Origin: Flavobacterium paronense | GTDB lineage: Bacteria; Bacteroidota; Bacteroidia; Flavobacteriales; Flavobacteriaceae | DNA: 64,000 bases | Assembly: GCF_030409795.1 (NCBI RefSeq) | Contig: NZ_JAUFQN010000019.1 | Span: 1,922,001-1,986,000, forward strand | Direction of reading: 5' to 3' | Shown: one piece after another, positions 45,484-54,935 of the stretch | How the letters are laid out: every line of letters starts with the position of its first letter | How positions within the stretch are numbered: position 1 is the first letter of the stretch | The notes under the pieces: generated by a model | Database searches by the model: none | What the model saw: only the letters and a program-made list of their open reading frames with translations | What the model was told of the DNA's origin: nothing | Program-made: the position numbers and the translations under genes

Positions 45484-47985
45484 TTATGAAGTAGATACTC
45501 GCTTATACAACTTAACTAATTCATACCAAATAACAGCTAAAAAACCAATGCCAATACTCATAGATAACTGCGAAATACTTAAATGTTCAAAGCCAAAGAA
45601 ATTGGTCAAAGGTTCTACATAAAGTAACAATCCGGTAATGGCAATTGTAATTCCGATAATTACTGAAACTAAATTGTTTTTATAGGCTAATGTTGTAAAA
45701 ATAGAATAGTAAAAAGAGCGATTGACCAAGGTTAGAAATATATTGGCTGTAACTAAAACTACAAAAACCATTGTTCTAATAGTTGCTTCGGTAAGCCCAA
45801 GATAAATGGCATATTGATACAAAAATAATGTCCCAACTGTTATCATCAAACCTTGAATGATACTTGTAGAAAGTTCTTTCCAATTAAAAAAAGTGCTTGT
45901 AAACAGACGCGGTTTTTGCAACATGGTATTTTTTTCGATAGGTTCATTTTCATACACTATAGAACAGGTTGGTCCCATTATCAATTCTAAAAATATGATG
46001 TGAATGGGTGAAAAAATGTTAGGATATACCCATCCCAAAGCCAACGGAATAAATACTGTCAGGATAATTGGAATATGGATAGAAATAATAAACTGAATGG
46101 CTTTTTTTAGATTGGCATATATTTTTCTTCCCATAGAAATGGCATTAACCATTTTGTCTAAATCGTCATTTATTAGGATTAAAGATGCCGCTTGTTTTGC
46201 TATTTCCGTTCCTTTTTTGCCCATCGCAATTCCAATGTGAGCGGCTTTTAATGCTGGACCGTCATTTACACCATCGCCCGTCATTGCAACTATTTCTCCA
46301 GTAGCTTTTAAGGCGTTAATGATAAGAAGTTTGGCTTCGGGAAACATTCGAGTAAACAAATTAATTTCTGCAACTTTCATTTTAAATTCCGCGTCTGATA
46401 ATTTCATCAAATCATCTCCCGAAATGCTATTTTCATAACCTATAAATCCAATTTGTTTGGCAACAGAAGAAGTGGTTTCAGCATTGTCGCCAGTGATTAT
46501 TTTTACGGAAATTCCGGCTTTGTAAAAATGTTGCAATACTAAATGAATGTCCTTTTTGGGTGGGTCATAAAATGCTAATAGTCCTTTGAAATCCAATTGA
46601 AATTCTTGTTGCGTTTTTGGATAATTTTTGCCTTCAAAAATAGCTTCACCAACTGCTAATACACGATATCCTTCTATAGAAAGACTTGATATCGTGGCTA
46701 AAATTTGCTCTTTTTCTTTTGCCGATAATTTAGCCATTGACATGATTGCTTCAGCTCCGCCTTTTGCAGCGATAATTCGATTTCCTGATTTACCTCCAAA
46801 AATATGGGTCATCATTGGCGGTTTGCCCGATAAAGGATATTCGTGCACCATTTTAAAATGAGAACGTTCGTCTTTTTTGATGAATTTTGAATAGGCTTCG
46901 TGAACTGCCACTTCCATTGGATCAAAAGGCATAGGTTCACTTGCCCACATTGATAATGAAATTAACTCTTTTTCGTCATCGTTCAATTCGGTTTCTAAAT
47001 CCGTAATTTTTTCAGATTTTAATGCAAATACTTTCGCTAAACTCATGGTATTTTCTGTAATTGTACCTGTTTTATCAATACAAATTACTGTAGCACTTCC
47101 GAGTGTTTCAACGGTTTTCATTTGCTTTACTATAATGCCTTCTTTCATCATACGCCAAGCGCCAAGTGCCATAAATGTGGTAAAAGCAATAGGAATCTCT
47201 TCAGGTAAAATACTCATCGCTAAGGTTAATGCTTTGAGTAAACTATCGAGTATATTATAGGAATGAAAATAATTTAATACCCAAACAATTCCAAAAACTA
47301 GGGCTCCAATGATTGCCATTTTCTTCACGAAATTCCCTATTTGTAGTTCTAAAGGTGTTTTTTCTTCTGTAATAGCTTCGAGACTTTTGCCAATTTTACC
47401 TAGTTTGGTTTCATTACCAATGGCTGTAATTGTTGCAATGGCTAATCCGCTAGCTACGGTTGTTCCTTGAAAAACTAAGTTGTCTGTACCCGACTTATCT
47501 TTGGTAACCGACATAGATTCACCGGTTAAGATGGCTTCATTTACCGAAAAGTCATTAGAATGTATAATAGTGCCATCTGCCGAAATGGACGTTCCTTCTT
47601 CTATTAGTAAACTATCGCCAATGACTAATTCTTCCGTTTTTATTTCAATGGTTTTTCCATTTCTGATGACTTTACAATTTGGTTTTGTAAACTCTTTTAA
47701 TTTAGCTAATGCATTTCGGCTACGGGCATTTTGATAAGAAGAAATAAGTGAAATTAGTACAATTGATGATGCCAAAAAAAAACCATTAACTAGTTCTCCA
47801 CTAATAAAATAAATAGTTGAAGCAAACAATAACAGCAATACCATTGGATCTTTTACAAATTTTAAAATGGCTTTTAAAAAGTGGTTTTCTTCTTTTAGAT
47901 GTATGGAATTTTCGCCATGAGTTCTTCTTGAGAGAATCACTTCTTCGTTTGACAACCCTTTGATATTGAAATTTTTTACAGACAT
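45484..47985 (-). CDS. Cation-transporting P-type ATPase
   Basis: This 833-residue P-type ATPase has the P2 layout. An N-terminal cation ATPase domain (LSNEEVILSRRTHGENSI) leads in, then TGES, the phosphorylation site CIDKTGTITEN (about residue 303), hinge MTGDGVNDGPALKAAHIG, and a six-helix C-terminal half. Helix 4 carries PEEIP instead of the PEGL of SERCA-type calcium pumps, so the ion is uncertain (Ca2+, Mg2+ or H+ are possible). It lies 113 bp after the response regulator gene and may be under its control. Confidence 0.92.
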   Translation of the reverse strand: MSVKNFNIKGLSNEEVILSRRTHGENSIHLKEENHFLKAILKFVKDPMVLLLLFASTIYFISGELVNGFFLASSIVLISLISSYQNARSRNALAKLKEFTKPNCKVIRNGKTIEIKTEELVIGDSLLIEEGTSISADGTIIHSNDFSVNEAILTGESMSVTKDKSGTDNLVFQGTTVASGLAIATITAIGNETKLGKIGKSLEAITEEKTPLELQIGNFVKKMAIIGALVFGIVWVLNYFHSYNILDSLLKALTLAMSILPEEIPIAFTTFMALGAWRMMKEGIIVKQMKTVETLGSATVICIDKTGTITENTMSLAKVFALKSEKITDLETELNDDEKELISLSMWASEPMPFDPMEVAVHEAYSKFIKKDERSHFKMVHEYPLSGKPPMMTHIFGGKSGNRIIAAKGGAEAIMSMAKLSAKEKEQILATISSLSIEGYRVLAVGEAIFEGKNYPKTQQEFQLDFKGLLAFYDPPKKDIHLVLQHFYKAGISVKIITGDNAETTSSVAKQIGFIGYENSISGDDLMKLSDAEFKMKVAEINLFTRMFPEAKLLIINALKATGEIVAMTGDGVNDGPALKAAHIGIAMGKKGTEIAKQAASLILINDDLDKMVNAISMGRKIYANLKKAIQFIISIHIPIILTVFIPLALGWVYPNIFSPIHIIFLELIMGPTCSIVYENEPIEKNTMLQKPRLFTSTFFNWKELSTSIIQGLMITVGTLFLYQYAIYLGLTEATIRTMVFVVLVTANIFLTLVNRSFYYSIFTTLAYKNNLVSVIIGITIAITGLLLYVEPLTNFFGFEHLSISQLSMSIGIGFLAVIWYELVKLYKRVSTS

Positions 47986-48098
47986 AATTGTAGTTTTTCA
48001 GTCTTACTTAACGAACAAATTTCAAATAACAAGGTACAAAATAGTTTACTCAATTTTAATGATTCTATGTAAAAAGATTGTAAAAATCTGAATGAAAG

Positions 48099-48533
48099 TT
48101 ACATTCTATCCATATACCATTTGAGTTCTTTTTCTATTTTTTGGTATTTAAAAACCGTATTGATTGCTTTTTGTAATCGGACAAAAGCGGTTTCACTTTT
48201 CACCACATAATCAAACGCTTTGTGATGCATGCAACTTACAGCAACGTCAATTTTATCTTGTGAGGATAACATAATAACCGGTATTTCAGTGTCAAATTCT
48301 TTGATTTTATCTAAGGTTTGAATTCCGTTCATCGCATTTTTAACAATGCCGTCAAGATGAAAATCGAGTATGATAATATCGGGGGTTTTGGATAAAGCAG
48401 CAACGCAAAGTTCACCAGTGGCAAAGGTTTCTATTTCAAAATCGCCATGATGAAGAAACTCAATTTCTAATGCTTTTAAAAATACCGCATCATCATCTAC
48501 TAAGAACAATTTGATTTTATTTTCGTTTTTCAC
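48099..48533 (-). CDS. Response regulator (receiver only)
   Basis: This 144-residue protein has only a CheY-like receiver domain. Acidic pocket DDD is near residue 12, phospho-acceptor Asp in IIILDFHLDG (about residue 56), Ser in MLSSQ, Lys in VVKSE. There is no output domain, so it acts by protein contact. Its start lies 4 bp after the hybrid kinase stop, so the two are very probably co-translated. Confidence 0.93.
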   Translation of the reverse strand: MKNENKIKLFLVDDDAVFLKALEIEFLHHGDFEIETFATGELCVAALSKTPDIIILDFHLDGIVKNAMNGIQTLDKIKEFDTEIPVIMLSSQDKIDVAVSCMHHKAFDYVVKSETAFVRLQKAINTVFKYQKIEKELKWYMDRM

Positions 48534-48537
48534 GATA

Positions 48538-51500
48538 TTATTTATTTAAATTATTTAATTCATTTTCCAATTCTGAACACGATTGCACACACACTTTTTC
48601 GAGTTTTACAACCAATTCATTTAACTCGACTGATGCTTCTAATCGCTCTGCATATTCCTGAATTTTCTTTGCCAATTCAGTAAATTGTGGATTGATTCCC
48701 ATAATAGCAAATGAAGGAATCATTTTATGCACTGTTGCTTTTAATAACAACCAATCTTTATTTTTATGACTTTCTTTCATTGAAGAAATTAATGGTGGCG
48801 TTTGTTTTAAATACGCTTGTATCATTTCGGTCATTAATTTTGGATTGGATTTGGTCAATTTTGTTAAATAACTTAAATCCACGTATTTTATCATATCGGT
48901 TTCATTTTCACCATCAATTACATGTTCGATGATGACTACTGGTTTCTTAATCAATCCAATTAATTTGCTGTATAACAAACGTTCGTCCACTGGTTTTGAA
49001 ATATAATCGTTCATGCCTACTTCTTTGCATTTGGCAACATCTACAGTAGTTACATCTGCCGTAAGCGCAATAATTGGAAGGGTTAACTTCATGGTCTTTC
49101 TAATGTATTCTGTTGCTTCAAAGCCGTTCATTTCGGGCATTTGCAAATCCATTAATACAATATCATAGTTGTTCTTTTTGAGTTTTTCAACCGCAATTTT
49201 ACCATTAGCCGCAATTTCACATTCAAATCCGAAATCGTCTAACAAGGTTTTCATCAGTAATTGATTGAGCTCCATGTCTTCCACCACTAATATTTTGGTG
49301 TCTTTGATATCGGTATTTAATTCGAGTATTTCCGGTTCCAGTACGGCATCGGCATTTGTTTTCATAAATTTTAAAATGAAACTAAAAGTAGAACCTTTTC
49401 CAAAGGTACTGTCAACAGTAATGGTTCCTTTCTGAGCTTCGACTAATTGTTTTACAATAGCCAATCCCAAACCTGTTCCTCCAAATATTCTAGAAGTGCC
49501 GCTGGTGGCTTGTTGAAAGTTTTCAAAAATTTTCTCCGTTTTCGTTTCTTTTATTCCAATTCCAGTATCAGCAATAGCAAATTTAAGTAGAACCTCTTCA
49601 TCGGTTTCTGATTGCAAGTTCACACTTACTGTTATCTTACCTTCATTGGTAAACTTCACGGCATTACTTACTAAATTTAAAATAATTTGATGTAATCTAA
49701 CGGAGTCACCTAATAAAACTTCGGGAATGTTCTTATCGTAATGGGTAATTAACTTTAAATTTTTCTCCTGAATTTTGGTTTCAAAAAGATGCAACATGGC
49801 TTTTATTGACAAATGAAGTTTGAAAGGCGTTTTTTCGAAAGTCATTTTTCCGGCGTCCACTTTAGCTAAATCCAGAATGTCATTAATCAATACAATTAAG
49901 GCATCGCCGCTCATTTTTATTGCCGTTAAGTATTCTTTTTGTTTGGCTGTTAATTCGGTTTTGAGTACTACTTTGGTAAAACCTATAATGGCATTCATTG
50001 GCGTTCGAATCTCGTGACTCATATTTGATAAGAACTGCTGTTTTGATTTCACAGCTTCTTCGGCTTTTGTTGTCGCTGTTTCGGCTATTACTTTGGCATC
50101 TTCTGCAATAGAAGTTGCCAGTTCTGCATATATTTTGGCTTCGATTAATTCTTTTTCAGCTTTCTTTTGTTCGGTAATATCTCTTGCTACCACTACGGCA
50201 CCAATAACATTTCCTTTATCATTTTTATAAACCGACCCGTTAAAAAGTACGTCGGTTAGTTTGTGGTCTTTTATGGTAAGCGGATAATCGACCACAAAAC
50301 CTTTAGCAAAAACTTCTTCATACCCTTCTTTAGCTTTTTGTGGGTCAGTAAAATAAGTAATAAAGTCAGAACCTAGTAAATCTTCTTTGGATACATGTGT
50401 AACTCTAACTGACGCTTGATTGGTATCGGTAATTTTGCCTTCTGGACTAATGGTAAATAGAGGATCACGACTGGCTTCAATTAAGCTTAAGGAATATTGA
50501 GATGCTAATTCTAAGGAATCAGTATAAGCCTCTAAGACTTTACTTTCTAGAACTCGTTTTTCTTTTTCTTCGTTTTGGAAATTTAATTCCTTATCGGCAA
50601 TTTCTAATTCATCGGCGCGATTTTGCTTTTCGTCAATTTGAAATAAAAGTTCTTTGTTGGCAATTTCTAACTCATCAGCACGATTTTGTTTTTCGTCTTT
50701 TTGAAAAGCTAATTCTTTATTGGCAATAACCAATTCGGCTGCTTTTTTTTCTTTAATTTTATTTTGGTATTCTAATTCTTTGTTGGCAAGTACTAATTCT
50801 TCGGCGCGGTTTTCTTTTTCCTGATTTTGATAAGCTAATTCTTCATTAGCAAGAATTAGTTCGTTTGCACGGTTTTCTTTTTCTTCGTTCTGAAAAGCCA
50901 ATTCTTCGTTGGCAATGACCAACTCGGCGGCGCGTTTTTCTTTTTCTTCATTTTGGTACGCCAATTCATTATTAGCACTACGCAAGTCTAAAGCCCATTT
51001 TTGTTCGGCAATATCACGAGCAACAATTACAACACCTTTAATTACTCCTAATTCATCTTTATAAACAGAACCATTAAAAAGTACATCGGTTAATTTTCCG
51101 TTTTTGTGTCGAATGGTTAGCGGTGCATCTACAACAGAACCATTGGCAAACACATCTAAATATACTTCGAGTGCTTTTTGATGATCGGTGAAATAATTGA
51201 TGAAATCGGAACCAATTAATTGCTCTTTTTCTATTCCGGTTACCTTTACTGTGGCTTGATTTAAATCGGTTATTTTACCTTCATTATTGATCGTTACTAA
51301 TGGGTCTAAACTGGCTTCAATTAAACTTAAGGAATATTGAGAAACGTCTTTTTGATGTTTATTATGCAGCTCTAATTCAGCATTTCGCTTGTTATGATTT
51401 TTAGATAAATAATAAATAAAAATAACTAAAAGTACTAAAAACAAGAATAATCCGAAGAGTGAAATTTTTGATAATTTTACACTAGAAACATTTTCGTCTT

Positions 51501-52014
51501 TTCGTTCTTTTAATAAAGCTAATTCTTCAGAATTGATGGTTTTGATGTTTAGCCTGATGGCATCCATGGCTATCTTCCCTTTTAGAATGGCAGCTAATTC
51601 AATATCTTTGTTGCCTCCGTTTTTCTTTTTATTATCAATCAATAATTTTGACAAACCGATTCGTTCAGCAATAGATTCTTTTAATTTTTTTACCCTTATT
51701 TGTTGATTGGGATTGTCTTTTGTTAGTAGTAAAAGAGCGTTTATATCTTGATTAATTTGATTTAAACTTTCGTTATAAGGGGCTAAAAATGCTTTATTAT
51801 TTGTTAAGGCAAATCCTCTAACACCTGTTTCTATATTGATGATATCTAAAAGAATTTCATTAGTTTTATTGATAACAAGATTGGTGTGATTTACCATTTT
51901 TTCTGATGACTTTACTACTAAAGTATTGTAATAAAAAATGGCCAATAGTATGGCAATCAAAGCAATTGCAATGTAATAAAAGAGTGTGTATTTTTTATTT
52001 AAAGTATAAGTCAT
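48538..52014 (-). CDS. Hybrid sensor histidine kinase with CHASE3, two PAS, repeats, receiver and HPt
   Basis: This 1158-residue sensor has one helix at about 10-30 and a CHASE3-like periplasmic domain (about 35-180). A second helix lies at 184-204. PAS1 is about 230-340, then seven 21-residue coiled-coil repeats (348-487), and PAS2 about 505-618. HisKA has His667 in NMSHEIRTPMNAIIG. HATPase has N, G1 and G2 boxes, the receiver has Asp in VLMDLQMPEMNG, and the HPt has KATVHKMIPS. It starts a relay to the downstream receiver protein. The signal is unknown. Confidence 0.94.
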   Translation of the reverse strand: MTYTLNKKYTLFYYIAIALIAILLAIFYYNTLVVKSSEKMVNHTNLVINKTNEILLDIINIETGVRGFALTNNKAFLAPYNESLNQINQDINALLLLTKDNPNQQIRVKKLKESIAERIGLSKLLIDNKKKNGGNKDIELAAILKGKIAMDAIRLNIKTINSEELALLKERKDENVSSVKLSKISLFGLFLFLVLLVIFIYYLSKNHNKRNAELELHNKHQKDVSQYSLSLIEASLDPLVTINNEGKITDLNQATVKVTGIEKEQLIGSDFINYFTDHQKALEVYLDVFANGSVVDAPLTIRHKNGKLTDVLFNGSVYKDELGVIKGVVIVARDIAEQKWALDLRSANNELAYQNEEKEKRAAELVIANEELAFQNEEKENRANELILANEELAYQNQEKENRAEELVLANKELEYQNKIKEKKAAELVIANKELAFQKDEKQNRADELEIANKELLFQIDEKQNRADELEIADKELNFQNEEKEKRVLESKVLEAYTDSLELASQYSLSLIEASRDPLFTISPEGKITDTNQASVRVTHVSKEDLLGSDFITYFTDPQKAKEGYEEVFAKGFVVDYPLTIKDHKLTDVLFNGSVYKNDKGNVIGAVVVARDITEQKKAEKELIEAKIYAELATSIAEDAKVIAETATTKAEEAVKSKQQFLSNMSHEIRTPMNAIIGFTKVVLKTELTAKQKEYLTAIKMSGDALIVLINDILDLAKVDAGKMTFEKTPFKLHLSIKAMLHLFETKIQEKNLKLITHYDKNIPEVLLGDSVRLHQIILNLVSNAVKFTNEGKITVSVNLQSETDEEVLLKFAIADTGIGIKETKTEKIFENFQQATSGTSRIFGGTGLGLAIVKQLVEAQKGTITVDSTFGKGSTFSFILKFMKTNADAVLEPEILELNTDIKDTKILVVEDMELNQLLMKTLLDDFGFECEIAANGKIAVEKLKKNNYDIVLMDLQMPEMNGFEATEYIRKTMKLTLPIIALTADVTTVDVAKCKEVGMNDYISKPVDERLLYSKLIGLIKKPVVIIEHVIDGENETDMIKYVDLSYLTKLTKSNPKLMTEMIQAYLKQTPPLISSMKESHKNKDWLLLKATVHKMIPSFAIMGINPQFTELAKKIQEYAERLEASVELNELVVKLEKVCVQSCSELENELNNLNK
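50554..50973. repeat. 63-bp tandem repeat (coiled-coil units) in the kinase gene
   Basis: About seven copies of 63 bp encode 21-residue units such as NEELAFQNEEKENRANELIL. The last copy is shorter. Confidence 0.8.
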
Positions 52015-52030
52015 TTGGGCTTTTTTACAA

Positions 52031-52225
52031 TTATGATTCGTCTTTTGTGGTACGAACTAAACTTATACCGGTACCAAAAAACAACAATCCCAAAACACCA
52101 TAAATGATTAGCATTTTAATGTCACGATTGCCACCAGAAGTGTTTAAAAATAGGTTTGCAGTATATATAAGTCCAACAATTCCAAGTATTGTTAATATGG
52201 CGCCAAAAATTCTTTTGATATTCAT
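52031..52225 (-). CDS. Small two-helix membrane protein
   Basis: This 64-residue protein has helices at about 6-28 and 37-55, joined by a polar loop (NTSGGNRD). It lies between AraC1 and the hybrid kinase with gaps of 18 and 16 bp, so it is probably in the same operon. It has no known family in my reading. It could be an accessory of the kinase, which is inference. Confidence 0.7.
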   Translation of the reverse strand: MNIKRIFGAILTILGIVGLIYTANLFLNTSGGNRDIKMLIIYGVLGLLFFGTGISLVRTTKDES

Positions 52226-52243
52226 AATTGCTGTTTTAAGTAG

Positions 52244-52804
52244 TTAAATATCCTCTATAGAATTTCTCCTTTTATCTTTTAGTTGTTTAAAATGCGATGG
52301 CGAAAGTCCGGTTACTTTTTTGAATTGGGTGGATAAATGCGCCACACTACTATAATTCATTTTCCATGCGATTTCGGTAATATTTAGTTCTCCATAAATC
52401 ATGAGTTCTTTGATGCGCTCAATTTTATGAGAAATGATGAATTGTTCTATTGTTGTTCCTTGGACTTCCGAAAATAAATTGGCGAGATAGGTGTAATTGT
52501 GGTTTAATTTTTCGCTTAAATAATCAGAGAAATTCACTTTTATTTCTTGTTCTGTATGGTGGATCATTTCAATAATAATATTTTTTATGCGTTCAATGAG
52601 GATGGCTTTTTTATCATCCATAAGTTCTAAACCAGACTCGAGCAGGCCTTTTTTTAACATTTCACGTTTCTCGAAAGTGATGTTTTCCATGATTTCAACT
52701 TCACCTAAATCGACGACAATAAAATGCAGACCCAATTTTTTCAATTCGTCTCTAACTGCTAATTTGCAGCGATTGCTGACCATGTATTTGATAAATAATT
52801 TCAA
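52244..52804 (-). CDS. AraC-type regulator with ferredoxin-like N-terminus (copy 1)
   Basis: This 186-residue regulator is much shorter than classical AraC. The N-terminal about 55 residues (KYMVSNRCKLAVRDELKK, FIVVDLGEVEI) look like a small ferredoxin-type (HMA/ACT-like) fold with one cysteine. The C-terminal HTH is about 80-180, with ITEIAWKMNYSSVAHLSTQF and KVTGLSPSHFKQL. It is a tandem paralogue of the next gene, and both lie upstream of the kinase. Confidence 0.87.
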   Translation of the reverse strand: MKLFIKYMVSNRCKLAVRDELKKLGLHFIVVDLGEVEIMENITFEKREMLKKGLLESGLELMDDKKAILIERIKNIIIEMIHHTEQEIKVNFSDYLSEKLNHNYTYLANLFSEVQGTTIEQFIISHKIERIKELMIYGELNITEIAWKMNYSSVAHLSTQFKKVTGLSPSHFKQLKDKRRNSIEDI

Positions 52805-52888
52805 GAATAGATAGTTTTATTAATTTACTCAAATTTGATGCTTTCTATTCGAAATATGTTACACTATAAACAAAATAAGTTGTACAAT

Positions 52889-53449
52889 TCAGATGTTTTC
52901 GAGCGTAATTCTTTTTTTGCCTTTGAGTTGTTTGAAGAAACTTGGCGTCAGTCCGGTTACTTTTTTGAACTGATGGGATAAATGGGATACGCTACTATAA
53001 TTGAGCATATAAGATATTTGGGAGAGATTTAATTCGCCGTATAAAAGCAATTCTTTTACACGTTCTATTTTATGAGCGATAATGAATTGTTCTATAGTTA
53101 TTCCTTTTATTTCAGAAAACAATTTAGAAATATGGGTGTAATCAAGCCCTAATTTTTCACTGATGTAATCGGAATAATTTACTTTAGGAAGTTCATCAGT
53201 ATAATGAACCATTTCGATAATAATGTTTTTGATTTTTTCTATTAAAACTGCTTTTTTGTCATCCATCAATTCCAATCCGGATTTCAAAAGTCCTATTTTT
53301 AAAATACTTCGTTGACCAGGTGTTAAATCATCTATTAATTCAACAGTCCCTAAATCTAAAATAACATAGCGAAGATCCAGTTTGTCTAACTCTTCTTTGA
53401 CCACCATTTTACAGCGGATACTTACCATGTATTTTATGTAGAGCTTCAT
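52889..53449 (-). CDS. AraC-type regulator with ferredoxin-like N-terminus (copy 2)
   Basis: This 186-residue paralogue of copy 1 has the same length and layout: KYMVSIRCKMVVKEELDK with the single cysteine, VILDLGTVELI, linker GLELMDDKKAVLIEKIK and the AraC HTH (LSQISYMLNYSSVSHLSHQF). The two differ mostly in the middle. The gap to copy 1 is 84 bp. An effector-binding role for the N-terminus is plausible but unproven. Confidence 0.87.
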   Translation of the reverse strand: MKLYIKYMVSIRCKMVVKEELDKLDLRYVILDLGTVELIDDLTPGQRSILKIGLLKSGLELMDDKKAVLIEKIKNIIIEMVHYTDELPKVNYSDYISEKLGLDYTHISKLFSEIKGITIEQFIIAHKIERVKELLLYGELNLSQISYMLNYSSVSHLSHQFKKVTGLTPSFFKQLKGKKRITLENI

Positions 53450-53490
53450 ATAAATTTGTTTTCAAAATAAAGTTATCAAGAATTTATAAT

Positions 53491-53832
53491 TTAATCTTCG
53501 TAACCGCTTTTAATTATGGTAGAAATCATTTTGAATTGCACATTGGCATTAAAGCGATGTCTGGCATGTGCAGGAATAATAATTCCTTGTCCTAGAGTTA
53601 GTTTGTGTTTTATCTTGTTGAAAATAATTTCAGCAGTTCCATCAATTATTTGTATATAATTGTCAAATGGAGAAGTTTTTTCGGCTAATTCTTCTCCAGC
53701 ATCAAAAGAGGAAGCCGTAATGTTACCTGTAGTTTTTTTAATTATTGTTTTACTTAATACAGCATTAGGTATGTACTGAATGATTTCGACAATGATATGT
53801 GATTTTCCTTTTTCAATTTCTAGGGCTTCCAT
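53491..53832 (-). CDS. Small cupin-domain protein
   Basis: This 113-residue protein is a single cupin barrel. The turn SPFDNYIQIIDGTAEI and LTLGQGIIIPAHARHRFNA carry residues of the two cupin motifs, with a His in each. Enzymatic activity cannot be assigned. It is the first gene of the minus-strand operon leading to the AraC pair and the kinase. The phased array B lies 208-356 bp upstream. Confidence 0.83.
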   Translation of the reverse strand: MEALEIEKGKSHIIVEIIQYIPNAVLSKTIIKKTTGNITASSFDAGEELAEKTSPFDNYIQIIDGTAEIIFNKIKHKLTLGQGIIIPAHARHRFNANVQFKMISTIIKSGYED

Positions 53833-54039
53833 TTTTGTTGAGAAACTTACCGATTAATTCAAAATTCGCACTAAGCGATTGTATTGAAAAATAACTTTCT
53901 ATTACAAATGTGATGTTTATAATTGGTTAAATAAGTAAACATTTCTTAAAATAAGTTATATAATTCTTAGGTCTTGTTATTTATATGGATAAGAATGGCT
54001 TTAAAAAAATTCAACATTTTTAGGCCTTCTTAGTATCCT

Positions 54040-54188
54040 GTTCTATATTGGTTCGGTACTTGTTCGGTAAAAGCTCCATTTTGCCAAAGCGCTACCGAAC
54101 GAATATCGAACATGTATCGAACAAAACACGAATAATTATAGAGCAAAGGGACAGTAAAGGACAAAACCGGACATTATCGGACATGCTA
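54040..54188. repeat. Helically phased array B (10-11 bp units, cores GTTCG, CGAAC, GGACA)
   Basis: GTTCT at 54040 and GTTCG at 54051 and 54062 are 11 bp apart. After a 34-bp step the inverse core CGAAC follows at 54096, 54107 and 54118 and CGAAT at 54129, again 11 bp apart. GGACA then recurs at 54149, 54159, 54169 and 54179, 10 bp apart. Bases between the cores vary. The array starts 16 bp after the DUF2490 stop on the minus-strand direction, in the 371-bp gap before the cupin gene. Confidence 0.85.
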
Positions 54189-54203
54189 ATTTCAAAATCT
54201 GTT

Positions 54204-54932
54204 CTAAAATGGAATGATTTGTTTTTTAATTAAGGTGTAAGTGAAATTCAAGTACAAATTGTTTTCCCTTATTAAATCACTAGTACTTTTTGGTAGTCTT
54301 GAGATATGGTTATAGCCTAAATCGAATTTTATAGCATCATTAGGCTTAAATGTTATGTTAGCTACTGTTCTGTTTTGATCAAATAGATGTTGGGAATCCG
54401 TTCCATAGGCATTTATGAATATTTCATCGCCAATATCCAGATTGTATTTTGGATTTAAATCATATCGCAACCCTAGGCGTTGCCTTACTCGAATAACATT
54501 CTCTGTTGCTCCTTCAAATACTCGGTATTCGAAAGCCGTTCTATTGAGAAGAAATAAATTTGAGGTCATTTTGTGCTGCACTTCGATAGCTGCCGAGAAT
54601 CTATATTCACTGGTAGGGCTAGCTGATTCATCCGATTGCTTTTGGATAATTTTGTAGTTTGAAAAATAGGCAAAAGGAGATATTGCAAATGTGACCTTTT
54701 CACTTTGTTTGAAATAGCACCAAGTTCTGAATGAATATAATAGTTTTTTATCCAAAGGGTTTTCGTTATCAAAACCATTTTGACGACGGAGTTGCCCTTC
54801 GAAATCAGTCTTAAATTTAGTTCCAATGGGTATACTCAAAGTTGCTCTAAACCAACTATTAGTATGCTCTTGCGCTTTTACCTTACTACCAGCTAAAACA
54901 ACCAGTATTAGTAAGAGAATGCCTCTTTTCAA
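54204..54932 (-). CDS. DUF2490 outer-membrane protein
   Basis: This 242-residue protein has a signal peptide (cleavage near VKAQE) and alternating beta strands. DUF2490 features are seen in WFRATLSIPIGTKFKTDFEG and LRYDLNPKYNLDIGDEIFIN, and the protein ends in an aromatic strand (NNLYLNFTYTLI) like a beta-barrel. It probably sits in the outer membrane. It is the last gene of the RND operon, 3 bp after the DUF2892 gene. Confidence 0.83.
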   Translation of the reverse strand: MKRGILLLILVVLAGSKVKAQEHTNSWFRATLSIPIGTKFKTDFEGQLRRQNGFDNENPLDKKLLYSFRTWCYFKQSEKVTFAISPFAYFSNYKIIQKQSDESASPTSEYRFSAAIEVQHKMTSNLFLLNRTAFEYRVFEGATENVIRVRQRLGLRYDLNPKYNLDIGDEIFINAYGTDSQHLFDQNRTVANITFKPNDAIKFDLGYNHISRLPKSTSDLIRENNLYLNFTYTLIKKQIIPF

Positions 54933-54935
54933 TTT

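Noticed and set aside
45437..45622. 61-codon plus-strand ORF overlapping the ATPase end
   Set aside because: It overlaps the well-supported ATPase gene on the other strand for most of its length.
54048..54233. ORF of 61 codons on the plus strand through array B
   Set aside because: It crosses repeats in shifting frames and has no family; the composition looks random.
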